64,000 nt of DNA from Clostridia bacterium (GTDB lineage: Bacteria > Bacillota > Clostridia > Oscillospirales > Acutalibacteraceae): the NCBI GenBank assembly GCA_017439585.1, contig JAFSIV010000008.1, positions 1 to 64,000 on the forward strand, given 5' to 3'. The notes beneath the pieces were generated by a model that was not told the DNA's origin, ran no database searches, and worked only from the letters and a program-made list of their open reading frames with translations. The position numbers were made by a program, and so were the translations under genes. Positions 54,364 to 63,422 of this stretch are shown here, piece after piece (position 1 is the stretch's first letter; every line of letters starts with the position of its first letter).

Positions 54364-54483
54364 ATTAACACAATATGGGGACAGTATTATTCTATTCGTT
54401 TGCGTGGCAACCGAATAACATGCTGTGTTAATCTTCCTTGCCGTTATGGAGATTTAATCCCTATTTGTGTTTACATATAACGG
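54364..54483 (+). other. nested inverted repeats in the leader of the third plus-strand sugar gene
   Basis: Outer arms ATTAACACA (54364-54372) and TGTGTTAAT (54424-54432). Inside is TATTCG-T-TTGC-GTG-GCAA-C-CGAATA (54393-54417). A second pair CCGTTAT / ATAACGG lies at 54441-54447 and 54477-54483. No terminator T-run is visible. The 151-base gap is much wider than others in this unit, so it may be a cis-acting RNA, an operator region or a decayed insertion. The TTTGCG..GCAA..GAATAA stretch resembles the start of the RNA at 50776. Confidence 0.55.
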
Positions 54484-54499
54484 TAGAATGGAGATTAAA

Positions 54500-55366
54500 A
54501 TGAAAACATCAGTTTCTTCTTATAGTTTTGCGTCTATGATGATGAAGTATGGTGATACCCACCTCACAATTATTGAAAAAGCTAAAAATATAGGCTTTGA
54601 TGCAATAGAATTCACCGACCTTGATGTTCCCGAAGGCCAAACCGAGCTCGAGTATGCCAAAGCAATTAAAGCTGAAGCTCAAAGAGTTGGACTCGAAATA
54701 TCGGGGTATAGCATTTCTGCGGATCTGCTTTCAGGTAGCGGTGGCGACCTTGATAAAGAAATTGAGCGAATAAAAGCAAAGATTGATGTGGCAGAAGCAC
54801 TTGGAACTAAACTCGTGCGTCACGACGCAACATTCTCGTTTTTAAATAACAAACGCGGATATAACGGCTTTGTTAATGTACTTGACCGCCTTGCTTACGG
54901 TTGTAGAGAAATAACCCAATACGCTAAGTCAAAGGGAATAAGAACCGCTGTGGAAAACCATGGGTTTTTCTGCCAGGACTCCGATAGAATAGAGTTGCTT
55001 GTAAATACCGTTGCAGATGAAAACTTTGGAATTCAGCTTGATATGGGTAATTTTCTTTGTGTGGACGAAAATCCTGCAACAGCAGTTGGTAGATGTGCGC
55101 CTTATGCATTTAATTTGCATGCTAAGGATTTCATTTTCAAAAACGGTGAAGAGGGTTATCCGGGAGCCGGTTTTATGCAAACACGTGGAGGCAACTTTAT
55201 TAGAGGTACTGTTTTAGGTCATGGAATTGTGCCGATAAAACAATGCATTTCTATAATGAAGAGTAATGGATATGATGGATATATCACATTAGAATTTGAA
55301 GGTGTAGAGGATCTGAACTTCGCCTTGCAACAAGGTTTTGTTTATATGAAGACACATTGTTGTTGA
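54500..55366 (+). CDS. sugar phosphate isomerase/epimerase family TIM barrel (2)
   Basis: 288-residue barrel of the same superfamily but a distinct subfamily. Likely metal ligands: E152 (AVENHGF), D181 (QLDMGNF), H207 (NLHAKDF) and E265 (TLEFEG). The ATG at 54500 is chosen since GGAG lies 6 bases before it. Last gene of the plus-strand unit, followed by a terminator. Confidence 0.9.
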   Translation: MKTSVSSYSFASMMMKYGDTHLTIIEKAKNIGFDAIEFTDLDVPEGQTELEYAKAIKAEAQRVGLEISGYSISADLLSGSGGDLDKEIERIKAKIDVAEALGTKLVRHDATFSFLNNKRGYNGFVNVLDRLAYGCREITQYAKSKGIRTAVENHGFFCQDSDRIELLVNTVADENFGIQLDMGNFLCVDENPATAVGRCAPYAFNLHAKDFIFKNGEEGYPGAGFMQTRGGNFIRGTVLGHGIVPIKQCISIMKSNGYDGYITLEFEGVEDLNFALQQGFVYMKTHCC

Positions 55367-55447
55367 TTAAGCAATAAAAAAGGAATTTTATACAAAGCGA
55401 GACTTCTTTAATCACCTTATTCCCACTATAATCAAACACGAATAATC

Positions 55448-55490
55448 CCCCTCGAATGTGACATTATCTTCACATCCGAGAGGGATTTTT
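55448..55490 (+). terminator. terminator of the plus-strand sugar unit
   Basis: Stem CCC-CTCG-ATGTGA with TCACAT-CGAG-GGG (one mismatch, one bulge), ending in five T. Confidence 0.85.
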
Positions 55491-55507
55491 ATTCTAAGTC
55501 TGTATTT

Positions 55508-55567
55508 TTAGATTCCATACATATCGTCGCGTACAGAATAAAGCTGTAAAGCTATTGAAAATTTTAT
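55508..55567 (-). pseudogene. N-terminal remnant of a further sugar isomerase gene
   Basis: On the minus strand 19 codons read KFSIALQLYSVRDDMYGI and then stop, with ATA where the ATG would be. This is the start of an IolE/YcjR-like isomerase, similar to the neighbouring gene (DYSIQLYSVRDSM). The rest is missing. It lies 18 bases downstream of the intact paralogue, so a tandem copy was deleted. Confidence 0.72.
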
Positions 55568-55585
55568 AGCCCTTTTTCCTAAACC

Positions 55586-56308
55586 TTATTTTTCAAGACT
55601 GCGCAAATATTTAATGCAGATTTCAGCCTCGTCAAGACCGGTAGGATTGCAGGTCTCACTCTCAACAACCATAGGAATACCCATTTCAACAGCCTTTTTA
55701 TAAACATCTGCCACCGGTGCTTCGCCTAAGCCTAATGGCTTGCCGTTACCGTCAGCCGAACCATCCTTAATATGAATAAATCCGATTCTATCTTTAAGGC
55801 GTTCCATTAGTGCTATGGGATTTTTCATTCCAACATATGCCCAGTAAGTATCTATTTCCAGCATAATGTCGGTTCGGTATATCATCTGATCATAGGGAAA
55901 TGAACCGTCTTCATTAACAATAAATTCCCTTGCATGATTGTGAAAACCTAAATTTATACCGTCTTTTTTAAGTTTAGCAGAAATTTCGTTTATTGCTTTA
56001 ATAACACCATCAAGATTTTCCTGAGACCAAAGATCAAAACCTGGAACAATAAAATTCTTGTTACCGATAGCCTTATGAAAAGCAACGGTCTCTTCATAAT
56101 TATTCACAAGCTCATCAAGGAACGAATGTGTACCTGAAACTTTAAGGTTATATCTTTTTAAAATTTCATTTACTTCTTCCGCCGTACGACCAAAAAAGCC
56201 TGCAAATTCTACATATTTATAACCCATTTCGCTGATTTTCTTTAATGTACCCTCGAAATCCGTTTCCATAGAATCGCGAACCGAATAAAGCTGAATAGAA
56301 TAATCCAT
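55586..56308 (-). CDS. sugar phosphate isomerase/epimerase family TIM barrel (3)
   Basis: 240-residue, shorter barrel. Start YSIQLYSVRDSM, then H123-N-H125 (GFHNHAREF), E151-I-D153 (LEIDTYWAYVG), H179 (FIHIKDG) and E216 (VVESET), a ligand pattern seen in the YcjR/3-keto-sugar epimerase-like branch. AAGGAG precedes ATG 56308. Last intact gene of the minus-strand sugar unit. Confidence 0.9.
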   Translation of the reverse strand: MDYSIQLYSVRDSMETDFEGTLKKISEMGYKYVEFAGFFGRTAEEVNEILKRYNLKVSGTHSFLDELVNNYEETVAFHKAIGNKNFIVPGFDLWSQENLDGVIKAINEISAKLKKDGINLGFHNHAREFIVNEDGSFPYDQMIYRTDIMLEIDTYWAYVGMKNPIALMERLKDRIGFIHIKDGSADGNGKPLGLGEAPVADVYKKAVEMGIPMVVESETCNPTGLDEAEICIKYLRSLEK

Positions 56309-56320
56309 TTTTATATCTCC

Positions 56321-57475
56321 TTATACTTCTGGTATAACTATCTCTATTTCCTTACCCTCTTTTGCAGAGCGAACTAGACCATCAAGAATAGCCTGATTAA
56401 TAACGATTTCGCTTGATGGAACGGTAGCCTTTCCGCCGTTCTTAATAGCATCTACAAAGGAACGGAGTTTATTATAGAAAAGGTCACCCGCCGGTTTAAG
56501 CGGTACTGAATATTCTATTGTCTGGTCACCCAAGGTCTTATAAATGATAAGCGGTCTGTCAAATTCACCATTCCAGCACTCAGTAGAGGGGATTCTGAGA
56601 CCACCCTTAGTACCTAAAATAAGTGCATCACCGCAGGTGTTCATATGCATAGCCCATGAAATACGGAAATCCAGAACTATATCTCCTTCAAGGCGAACAA
56701 AGCCTGCTGCAAAATCATCTACACCAAATTTTTCGGCATATTCAGGATGACCGGGATAGTAAGCCGGGTCTTTACCAAAGTAATCAGAAACATAACCGGT
56801 AGCGGTTAAAGGCTTTGGATAACCCACCGCACCCAAAAGCATATCAAGAGAATAGCATCCAATATCGCCTAATGCACCGAGACCTCCGGTTTCCTTTTCA
56901 ATAAAGGTTGTACCGAAAGGAGTGGGAATACCTCTACGGCGACCGCCGCCTGCCTGAATATAGTAAACCTTACCCAATTCGCCGGAATCTACTATCTTTT
57001 TAATCATCTGCATATTCTCGCTCATTCTGGGCTGGAATCCGATGGTTAAAATCTTACCCGATTTCTTTTCAGCCTTCATTACCTCAATCGCCTCGTCAAG
57101 AGTGACGGTAAAGGGTTTTTCGAGCATTACGTTTATTCCTGCCTCCAATGCGTGAATAGCACAGGGAGCATGTTGGGTGTTGTATGTACAGATACTCACG
57201 CCGTCCAAATCCTTTTCAGCGGCAATTAAAGCCTCATCAGAGTCATAAATACGTGCGCCCTCGATTTCAAATCTCTTTGCAAATGCCTCTGCTTTACCGG
57301 GTACAATATCTGCCAATGCTACAATTTCAACATCGGGCATTCTTAGATACTGAGATATATGTGATTCTGCAATCCAACCTGTACCTATAATACCGATTTT
57401 TACTTTTTTAGAAGCATCAATAACCTCTACTTCTTGATTTTCCTTAAATGCATCCAATCCTGCAACTTTTGCCAT
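56321..57475 (-). CDS. Gfo/Idh/MocA oxidoreductase (2), Tyr-type active site
   Basis: 384 aa. A 24-residue N-terminal extension precedes the Rossmann GTGWIA. EKP with K120. The catalytic motif is D204-IGC-Y208-SLD, with Tyr where inositol dehydrogenase types have His, as in glucose-fructose oxidoreductase relatives. GGGRRRGIPTPFG near 177-189 is a likely substrate loop. No Tat signal is present, so it is cytoplasmic. Second-to-last gene of the unit. Confidence 0.91.
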   Translation of the reverse strand: MAKVAGLDAFKENQEVEVIDASKKVKIGIIGTGWIAESHISQYLRMPDVEIVALADIVPGKAEAFAKRFEIEGARIYDSDEALIAAEKDLDGVSICTYNTQHAPCAIHALEAGINVMLEKPFTVTLDEAIEVMKAEKKSGKILTIGFQPRMSENMQMIKKIVDSGELGKVYYIQAGGGRRRGIPTPFGTTFIEKETGGLGALGDIGCYSLDMLLGAVGYPKPLTATGYVSDYFGKDPAYYPGHPEYAEKFGVDDFAAGFVRLEGDIVLDFRISWAMHMNTCGDALILGTKGGLRIPSTECWNGEFDRPLIIYKTLGDQTIEYSVPLKPAGDLFYNKLRSFVDAIKNGGKATVPSSEIVINQAILDGLVRSAKEGKEIEIVIPEV

Positions 57476-57500
57476 TTTAGTTTCCTCCTAAAATATAGTT

Positions 57501-58415
57501 TTAAATTACAAACTGGCGGAGATACCGACAGCTTACCTTCACTGAATTAAGAATTTTCTCTTTTGAGCTTTCAAACGCCTTATCCTCTACCTCAATACAA
57601 ACAAATGAATCGTAGCCGATATCGGTTAAAGCTGATATGTATTTACCCCAGTTGACATCTCCAAGGCCCGGTAACTTGGGTGACATATATTCGAGCGGAT
57701 ATGCCATAACACCAACTTCGTTAAGCTTATCGGTATAAAGCTTTATATCCTTACAGTGAACATGGAAAATCTTATCCTTAAACTCATAAACAGGCTTAAT
57801 ATAGTCTATTTGTTGCCAAATAAAATGACTCGGGTCATAATTGATGCCGAAATTATCACTATTTATTATCTCGAACATCTTTCTCCAAAGAGCAGGAGTT
57901 GTAAAAAGATTCTGACCGCCTGGCCATTGGTCTTTACCAAAGAGCATCGGGCAGTTTTCTATTGCGATTTTTACTCCCTTTTCTTCTGCAAGCTTTACAA
58001 TAGGAGGCCAAACCTCTTTAAATATTTCAAGATTCTCCTCAACGGTTTTATTCTGGTCACGTCCCACAAAGGTAGTAACCATATTCACTCCTAAAAGAGC
58101 GCTCATATTGATAACCTTTTTTAGATGCTCAATACTATCATTTCTCTTTTCCAAATTTCCATCCATATTGTTAGGATAGAAAGCCAAGGAAGATATTTCA
58201 ACACCGCTTTTTTTACAGTAATCTTTGATATATGCTATATACTCAGCCGATGTATTCTCTACATCAATATGGCTAACACCCGCATATCTTCTTTCTGCCT
58301 TGCCCTGAGGCCAGCAAGCCACTTCTACACAGCTACAACCGTTTTTAGAAATATCATCCATCATTTCCTCAAAGGTGAAACCGTCATAAATAGCAGATAC
58401 AACACCTAATTTCAT
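57501..58415 (-). CDS. sugar phosphate isomerase/epimerase family TIM barrel (4)
   Basis: 304-residue barrel. Likely ligands E153 (AIENCPM), D194 (NYDPSHF), H220 (HVHCKD) and E275 (CIEVED). It also has the WPGGQNLFTTPALWRKM stretch typical of one branch linked to Gfo/Idh genes in gut bacteria. It stands between two Gfo/Idh genes with 17-25 base gaps. Confidence 0.91.
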   Translation of the reverse strand: MKLGVVSAIYDGFTFEEMMDDISKNGCSCVEVACWPQGKAERRYAGVSHIDVENTSAEYIAYIKDYCKKSGVEISSLAFYPNNMDGNLEKRNDSIEHLKKVINMSALLGVNMVTTFVGRDQNKTVEENLEIFKEVWPPIVKLAEEKGVKIAIENCPMLFGKDQWPGGQNLFTTPALWRKMFEIINSDNFGINYDPSHFIWQQIDYIKPVYEFKDKIFHVHCKDIKLYTDKLNEVGVMAYPLEYMSPKLPGLGDVNWGKYISALTDIGYDSFVCIEVEDKAFESSKEKILNSVKVSCRYLRQFVI

Positions 58416-58432
58416 AAAATATATGCTCCTTT

Positions 58433-59422
58433 TTATATTTTGTCCGGATAAATTATTCCGGCAGATTGCTTGATTTTATCCATACAATAATGAACATCCG
58501 CACAAAGCGATGAAACCTTACTGTATTCTTCTTTATATTGATTAAATCTTAATATATAATTGGCAAAAGCCTTAGCCTCATAGCTCATAATCTGAACCCT
58601 GGTCTCTTGCTCTGATAAATCAGTTTCCTTTCCGTCCTTAAAAAGAGAAATCCCCTGATAGAGAGACACCGAAGAAATTTTAACTGTTCCCATATCTCCT
58701 ATTATTTCACTTCCAATAAGACTCTGACCGCTTTTTCCATATGTCAAAACAGCCGAGAAACCGCCGTAATCGAAAATAGCACATCCCGAGGAATCTGCGC
58801 CGTTGGAAAAGAAATTACTTTTGGCTGTTATAGCCTTTGGTATACCGAATAAATCAACCGCCGCATAAACGCAATAAATACCCAAATCCATAAGTGTTCC
58901 TGCATGGAGCGACATATCAAAGATATTAATTTGTTCCCCTAAAAGAAAACTATCAAGACGGCTTGAACGCTGATTAAAATCTATTCTCGCCATTCTGATA
59001 TCCCCGATTTTTTCTATACCGGATAAAAGCATTTCACGGCTTTTATTATGACGGGACATTATAGCTTCCATATATATAAGACCTTTGCTATCCGCCAAAG
59101 ATTTTAATTCCTTGTACTCCGATAGACTTGATGTTATCGGTTTTTCGCAGATAACGTGCTTACCGTTTTCAAGAAAAATTCGGCTTTGCTCAAAATGAAA
59201 AACATTAGGGCTTGCAATATATACAGCATCTATATTCTTATCCTTTGCCATTTCAAACAAATCGGTATACACCTTATTACAGTTGTTCTTACCGGCAAAT
59301 TCTTCGCCTTTTTGTGCAGTTCTTGAATATACTGAAACCAGTTTGAACTCACCTGTAAGAGACATTGCGTCTAAAAACTGCTGACATATACCGCTCGTGC
59401 CTATGGTTGCTAGTTTTATCAT
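58433..59422 (-). CDS. Gfo/Idh/MocA oxidoreductase (3), Tyr-type active site
   Basis: 329 aa. The N-terminal loop is GTSGIC in place of GxGxxG. CEKP with K94 and D179-LGI-Y183, Tyr instead of His, as in the dihydrodiol dehydrogenase-like branch. Its ATG overlaps the stop of the gene before it by four bases (ATGA). Confidence 0.9.
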   Translation of the reverse strand: MIKLATIGTSGICQQFLDAMSLTGEFKLVSVYSRTAQKGEEFAGKNNCNKVYTDLFEMAKDKNIDAVYIASPNVFHFEQSRIFLENGKHVICEKPITSSLSEYKELKSLADSKGLIYMEAIMSRHNKSREMLLSGIEKIGDIRMARIDFNQRSSRLDSFLLGEQINIFDMSLHAGTLMDLGIYCVYAAVDLFGIPKAITAKSNFFSNGADSSGCAIFDYGGFSAVLTYGKSGQSLIGSEIIGDMGTVKISSVSLYQGISLFKDGKETDLSEQETRVQIMSYEAKAFANYILRFNQYKEEYSKVSSLCADVHYCMDKIKQSAGIIYPDKI

Positions 59423-60462
59423 ATATCAGTTTTTAGAGTTGTAAGTGTTTCGGCAGAACAGAAGGCTGACTCCATAACACAAAGAACTCTTCTTACCTCA
59501 CAATTCTTAATATATTGCTCGCATTTTCCATCAATCGCTAAGCAGAAATTGCGATAAAACTCGTGAACATCACTTTTTGGAATTTCGTTTTCATAAATAT
59601 CCAAGGTCAGATTATCCCTCGGAGCCATAGTTTTAGTAATTCCTGCGGCATTCTGAACAGGAGTTACATCCTTTTCAATCCATCTGGTGAGTTTTGCAAT
59701 CTGCGGCTTAGTTTTCCAATCGCTCAGATAAAGCGAGCCGTTTTTACACTGCATATAAAATCTTGGCATAGCAATAAAATTATATGTACCAACCTCAACC
59801 AAGGCAGTTTTTCCGCTAACAAACCCTAATTCTAAACGGAAGCCGTCATCAACCTCGGTATTGGTTATATGGGTTGTATAACAACTGACAGTGCAAATTT
59901 TTTCGGGGATAAGCTTTAACATCTGGTCGATAAGATGAACACCCCAATCGAGTATCATACCGCCTCCGGGCGCTTTTTCGCATCTCCAATCACTTGGAAT
60001 TCCGCGCGAACCGTGAATCCTTGATTCGATTCTTATAACCTCATCTATCTCACCGCTCTCGATTACACTCTTTACACCTAAATAATCCACATCCCAACGC
60101 CTGTTCTGATGAACTGATAATAGCTTACCCGATTCATTCTGAGCCTCAACCATACGGTCAAACTCCTCTACCGACAGTGCCACAGGTTTCTCACAAATAA
60201 CATTATGTCCTGATTTAAGACCTGAAACAACCAAAGCCTCGTGAACATCGTTAGGAGTTGCAACAACAATAATATCAACGCTTTTATCTGCAAAAATCTC
60301 CTCATTGGAGCTATATACAAATATATCTTTCTCTCTTGCTGCCTCTCTCCTGTTTTCCTTTATATCATAGATTCCCGCAAGAGAAACCACATCACTCTTT
60401 ATAATCTGGTCACAGTGCCAAGCTCCCTGACCACCGTATCCGATTACCGCAACCTTTTTCAT
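59419..60462 (-). CDS. Gfo/Idh/MocA oxidoreductase (4)
   Basis: 347 aa from the ATG at 60462, which has GGAGG 5 bases upstream; an ATG four codons earlier overlaps that site. Rossmann GYGGQG, CEKP with K92, D172-WGV-H176-LID, the canonical set. First gene of the five-gene minus-strand sugar unit and divergent from the second AraC gene. Confidence 0.92.
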   Translation of the reverse strand: MKKVAVIGYGGQGAWHCDQIIKSDVVSLAGIYDIKENRREAAREKDIFVYSSNEEIFADKSVDIIVVATPNDVHEALVVSGLKSGHNVICEKPVALSVEEFDRMVEAQNESGKLLSVHQNRRWDVDYLGVKSVIESGEIDEVIRIESRIHGSRGIPSDWRCEKAPGGGMILDWGVHLIDQMLKLIPEKICTVSCYTTHITNTEVDDGFRLELGFVSGKTALVEVGTYNFIAMPRFYMQCKNGSLYLSDWKTKPQIAKLTRWIEKDVTPVQNAAGITKTMAPRDNLTLDIYENEIPKSDVHEFYRNFCLAIDGKCEQYIKNCEVRRVLCVMESAFCSAETLTTLKTDI

Positions 60463-60489
60463 AATTACCTCCATAGATTATAGCCAGGA

Positions 60490-60524
60490 CTTAGAGTGAC
60501 AGTTTCGTCTCTTTTCACTCTAAG
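60490..60524. promoter_or_regulatory. inverted repeat upstream of the minus-strand sugar unit
   Basis: CTTAGAGTGA (60490-60499) and its exact complement (60515-60524) with a 15-base centre. It lies 28 bases before the first gene and may be an AraC operator or an mRNA leader hairpin. The rest of the 347-base divergent gap (60525-60762) shows only A/T-rich sequence. Confidence 0.5.
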
Positions 60525-60762
60525 CAAACACAAATAAAAACAGTCTGCTAAGCCTCAGGTATACTGTAGGGATAAATTTTAGCCACTTTTTCTTCTTGCC
60601 TTTTATAAAAAAATCATTAAAAATCGTCACATTTATCATAATTTGAAGTCTTATTTGAGAAAAAATTAGTACATTTATCCTTTATAACTACATTGTATTA
60701 TTTTTATTCGCTTTATTCAAGTCACGATTATATTACTTTTTAGCCAAATATTGCGGTTTTAG

Positions 60763-60791
60763 TTGAAAAGTTTAGATGTTTATGTTAAAAT
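60763..60791 (+). promoter_or_regulatory. sigma-A promoter of the second araC-type gene
   Basis: TTGAAA (60763-60768), 17 bp, TAAAAT (60786-60791), 30 bases before the start codon. Confidence 0.78.
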
Positions 60792-60821
60792 AAGAAATCA
60801 TATCTCACAGGAAGTGACCGA

Positions 60822-61616
60822 ATGAAAAAAGCTATATATGAGCCTAAGTCTGAGGCTATAAGAATACAAAAAGCCCCAACACTCATCCCCACACCTCATT
60901 TCCATAAAGAAATTGAAATTGTTTACATTAAAAAAGGTGGATGCACCGCATACGCTGACAGACAGTGTATCACCCTTAAAAACGGTGAGTTATTCATAAG
61001 CTTTCCAAATCAAATTCACTATTACGAAAATACAAGTTTTGGAGATTATTATATTATTATAGTTAATCCAAGCGTGTTTTTTGAATTAAAGGAAACTTTG
61101 AACGGATCTATTCCTGCCGAAAATAGCATTGACCCCAAAAATCATAAATGCATTACTGAGCTTTTAGAAAATCTTTATTCTGCCGAAGGTGAATTTAAAA
61201 ATACCGTTATTGCGGGGATACTAAACCAGATTATTGGAAATTTGCTCTCTAACATGGAATTAAAGCCACGAATTAAAACCGATAATTCCACACTCCAATC
61301 TATTCTTACCTTTTGCAACGATAATTTTACAGAGGAAATATCCCTTGATGATATTTCCAATAATCTCCACCTAAGCAAGTATCATATTTCTCATCTGCTC
61401 AGCAGTAAGCTGGATATGAGCTTTAATACTTGTATAAATATGCTTAGAGTAGATATGGCTTGTGATTTACTCGCAACTACTGATAAAAAAACTGCTGATA
61501 TATCCGAAGAGGTCGGTTTTGGTTCAATTCGCTCTTTTAACAGAGCATTTCTCAAAATCACAGGAACCACGCCTTTAAAATACCGAACAAGGTATAAATT
61601 GCAAAAAAACAAGTAG
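60822..61616 (+). CDS. AraC-family transcriptional regulator (2)
   Basis: 264 aa. N-terminal cupin (PHFHKEIEIVYIKKGGCTAY) and C-terminal HTH pair (ISLDDISNNLHLSKYHISHL; SEEVGFGSIRSFNRAFLK). AGGAAGTGA precedes ATG 60822. Divergent from the minus-strand sugar unit, its likely target. Confidence 0.92.
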   Translation: MKKAIYEPKSEAIRIQKAPTLIPTPHFHKEIEIVYIKKGGCTAYADRQCITLKNGELFISFPNQIHYYENTSFGDYYIIIVNPSVFFELKETLNGSIPAENSIDPKNHKCITELLENLYSAEGEFKNTVIAGILNQIIGNLLSNMELKPRIKTDNSTLQSILTFCNDNFTEEISLDDISNNLHLSKYHISHLLSSKLDMSFNTCINMLRVDMACDLLATTDKKTADISEEVGFGSIRSFNRAFLKITGTTPLKYRTRYKLQKNK

Positions 61617-61693
61617 CATTTTCAAAATATGATTATATTTTAATCATAAAGGGTGCGCTTAATGCAATCCCAAAAAGACTAAAATAAAAGAAT

Positions 61694-61754
61694 AACCTCT
61701 TGTATAACTAGTAATGGTTTAACAACCATATTACTAAAACACAAGAGGTTTTTT
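61694..61754. terminator. branched bidirectional terminator
   Basis: Outer arms AACCTCTTGT / ACAAGAGGTT (61694-61703, 61741-61750) and an inner stem AGTAATGGTT with AACCATATTACT (61710-61735). T-runs flank on the plus side. It separates the second AraC gene from the converging SGNH gene. Confidence 0.85.
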
Positions 61755-61764
61755 AAGTTTTAAT

Positions 61765-62463
61765 TTAAAGAATATTGTTCTCTTTTATACATTTAAAAAT
61801 TCTATCAGCAATATATTGCATACCCTTATCCCCGGGATGAATTGAAACACCTTCGTGTTCAAATAATCCTATTGCCATCATTTCCTTGTTTTCACCAAGG
61901 TCTCCAAGCTCCACCAACGGTAAATGCCTATCCTCAGCCAGTTGAGCAATAGCAAGATCGCCCGTGTGACGCCAAAACGATGTTGTAAGTATTATTTTCG
62001 GCGATTTTTCGCCCGAAAGATATTTAATAAAATGCATAAGTTCTTCCTTGAACTTCTTGCCGTTAAAACCTACCGCGTCGCAATTTTCTATCAGCCTTAC
62101 AATAATTATATCCGCACCAAAATCACGTGCAGAAGCATACTCACTGTAAAAGTCAATATTGCTTAAATAATTAACCTCCCACTTTGAACCCTGACATACG
62201 CAAAATGCCGCGTTTGAATCAATATTACGGATATATCTCATTAAAATATGAACATAATCTTTTTCCTCAGCTGAGGCCGCCATTCCCCAAAAGTTATGCC
62301 AGCCAATATCAGGCTTTATGCCATGTAATGTAATGGAATTTCCCAAAAACATCACACGAACACCGCTGTTGTTAGCATCAGTAAACCTTATATATTCATT
62401 ATCTTTTAATTGTCTTTCGGCACTTACTGTATTTTTGAATAATAATTCCATTCTAATTCTCAT
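61765..62463 (-). CDS. SGNH/GDSL-family hydrolase
   Basis: Up to 232 aa, no signal peptide. Block I is FLGNSITLHG with the nucleophile Ser in GNS. Block V is SIHPGDKGMQYIAD with the catalytic His. IILTTSFW lies in the middle. Such enzymes are esterases, often removing acetyl groups from sugars. No strong ribosome site is seen; MELLF at 62451 is an equally good start. It follows the unknown 291-residue gene and pgmB. Confidence 0.85.
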   Translation of the reverse strand: MRIRMELLFKNTVSAERQLKDNEYIRFTDANNSGVRVMFLGNSITLHGIKPDIGWHNFWGMAASAEEKDYVHILMRYIRNIDSNAAFCVCQGSKWEVNYLSNIDFYSEYASARDFGADIIIVRLIENCDAVGFNGKKFKEELMHFIKYLSGEKSPKIILTTSFWRHTGDLAIAQLAEDRHLPLVELGDLGENKEMMAIGLFEHEGVSIHPGDKGMQYIADRIFKCIKENNIL

Positions 62464-62546
62464 TTCACTTTGTTATTCAAAGTCAAAAATAGTAATGTTT
62501 GTTCAAAGCATTAAAGTTTTAAGACCGTTTTAAAAATTGCATTTTA

Positions 62547-63422
62547 TCAGCGTTTAGTACCTGTAAGTTGCATATTTTTTATTTTAACAGCACCGTTAAA
62601 CTCATAGAACATTTCCCAGCCTATGTTTGTGCTTGTAATTTTTATGTCATTAAGGTCGGCATCCAAAAACTTATTATATCCCCACGCAATTTCGATGGCT
62701 TTCTTTATTAAGGGAAGCAAATCCACATCGTAATGCACCCAATCGCCAACTATTACCTTTTCGTTGCTAAAAGCATTTTGAGCATGGTTAATAATTATTT
62801 GTCCGGAAGCATCTTCCTTTCCGGAATCTATACCTATATATCCCGGAAACACCTCATAGCGATGGTCATAAAAAGGAATTCCGAACCACATAAAATGCCC
62901 TTTCTTCAAATCCTGAACAGTTAAATACTGATGAACCTGACAGGAATGTGTATTATGAGAAAAAACATCTTTTTTCATACGGCAGTCACAGTAATCTATG
63001 CTAAGATCTGCTGTATATCTGAGTTCGTCCAGCTCTCCTAAAAAAGGTGTATCAAAGCATAAATCTCCCTGCTCCAAAAGAATATGACACCAATCTTCAC
63101 CATAATTTCTAACATGTCCCTTATATTCTTCGGTTGAACAAAGCTCCATACGCAAATCATACTCGTCATTTTGAGGGTGAGAGGTGATTTTAATAGACGG
63201 TGTCTCATAAATAAATCCGCCGTTTTCAAGATTAACGCGTTTAGTTGAATCTTTTAACGGATTGCAATAAACACCCCATTGTGCCAAAGTCCAAACCGGT
63301 TGACTAGCCGCATTGTTCAAGCCGGGATAATTGGCAACTATGCCTTCCTCATGCCTTGCTCCATGCACCTTAAAACCATTATTGATTTTTTCATCCTTAA
63401 AAAACTTAATTTTTTCACTCAC
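62547..63422 (-). CDS. protein of unknown function next to pgmB
   Basis: 291 aa, no signal peptide or membrane helix. Rich in aromatic residues, His and Asp (YCDCRMKKDVFSHNTHSCQV, FMWFGIPFYDHRYEVFPGY), with alternating strand-like segments and a C-terminal GWEMFYEFNGAVKIKNMQL stretch that resembles a beta-sandwich or jelly-roll. It may bind or cleave carbohydrate in the cytoplasm. I do not recognise the family. It overlaps pgmB by four bases (ATGA), so the two are coupled. Confidence 0.75.
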   Translation of the reverse strand: MSEKIKFFKDEKINNGFKVHGARHEEGIVANYPGLNNAASQPVWTLAQWGVYCNPLKDSTKRVNLENGGFIYETPSIKITSHPQNDEYDLRMELCSTEEYKGHVRNYGEDWCHILLEQGDLCFDTPFLGELDELRYTADLSIDYCDCRMKKDVFSHNTHSCQVHQYLTVQDLKKGHFMWFGIPFYDHRYEVFPGYIGIDSGKEDASGQIIINHAQNAFSNEKVIVGDWVHYDVDLLPLIKKAIEIAWGYNKFLDADLNDIKITSTNIGWEMFYEFNGAVKIKNMQLTGTKR

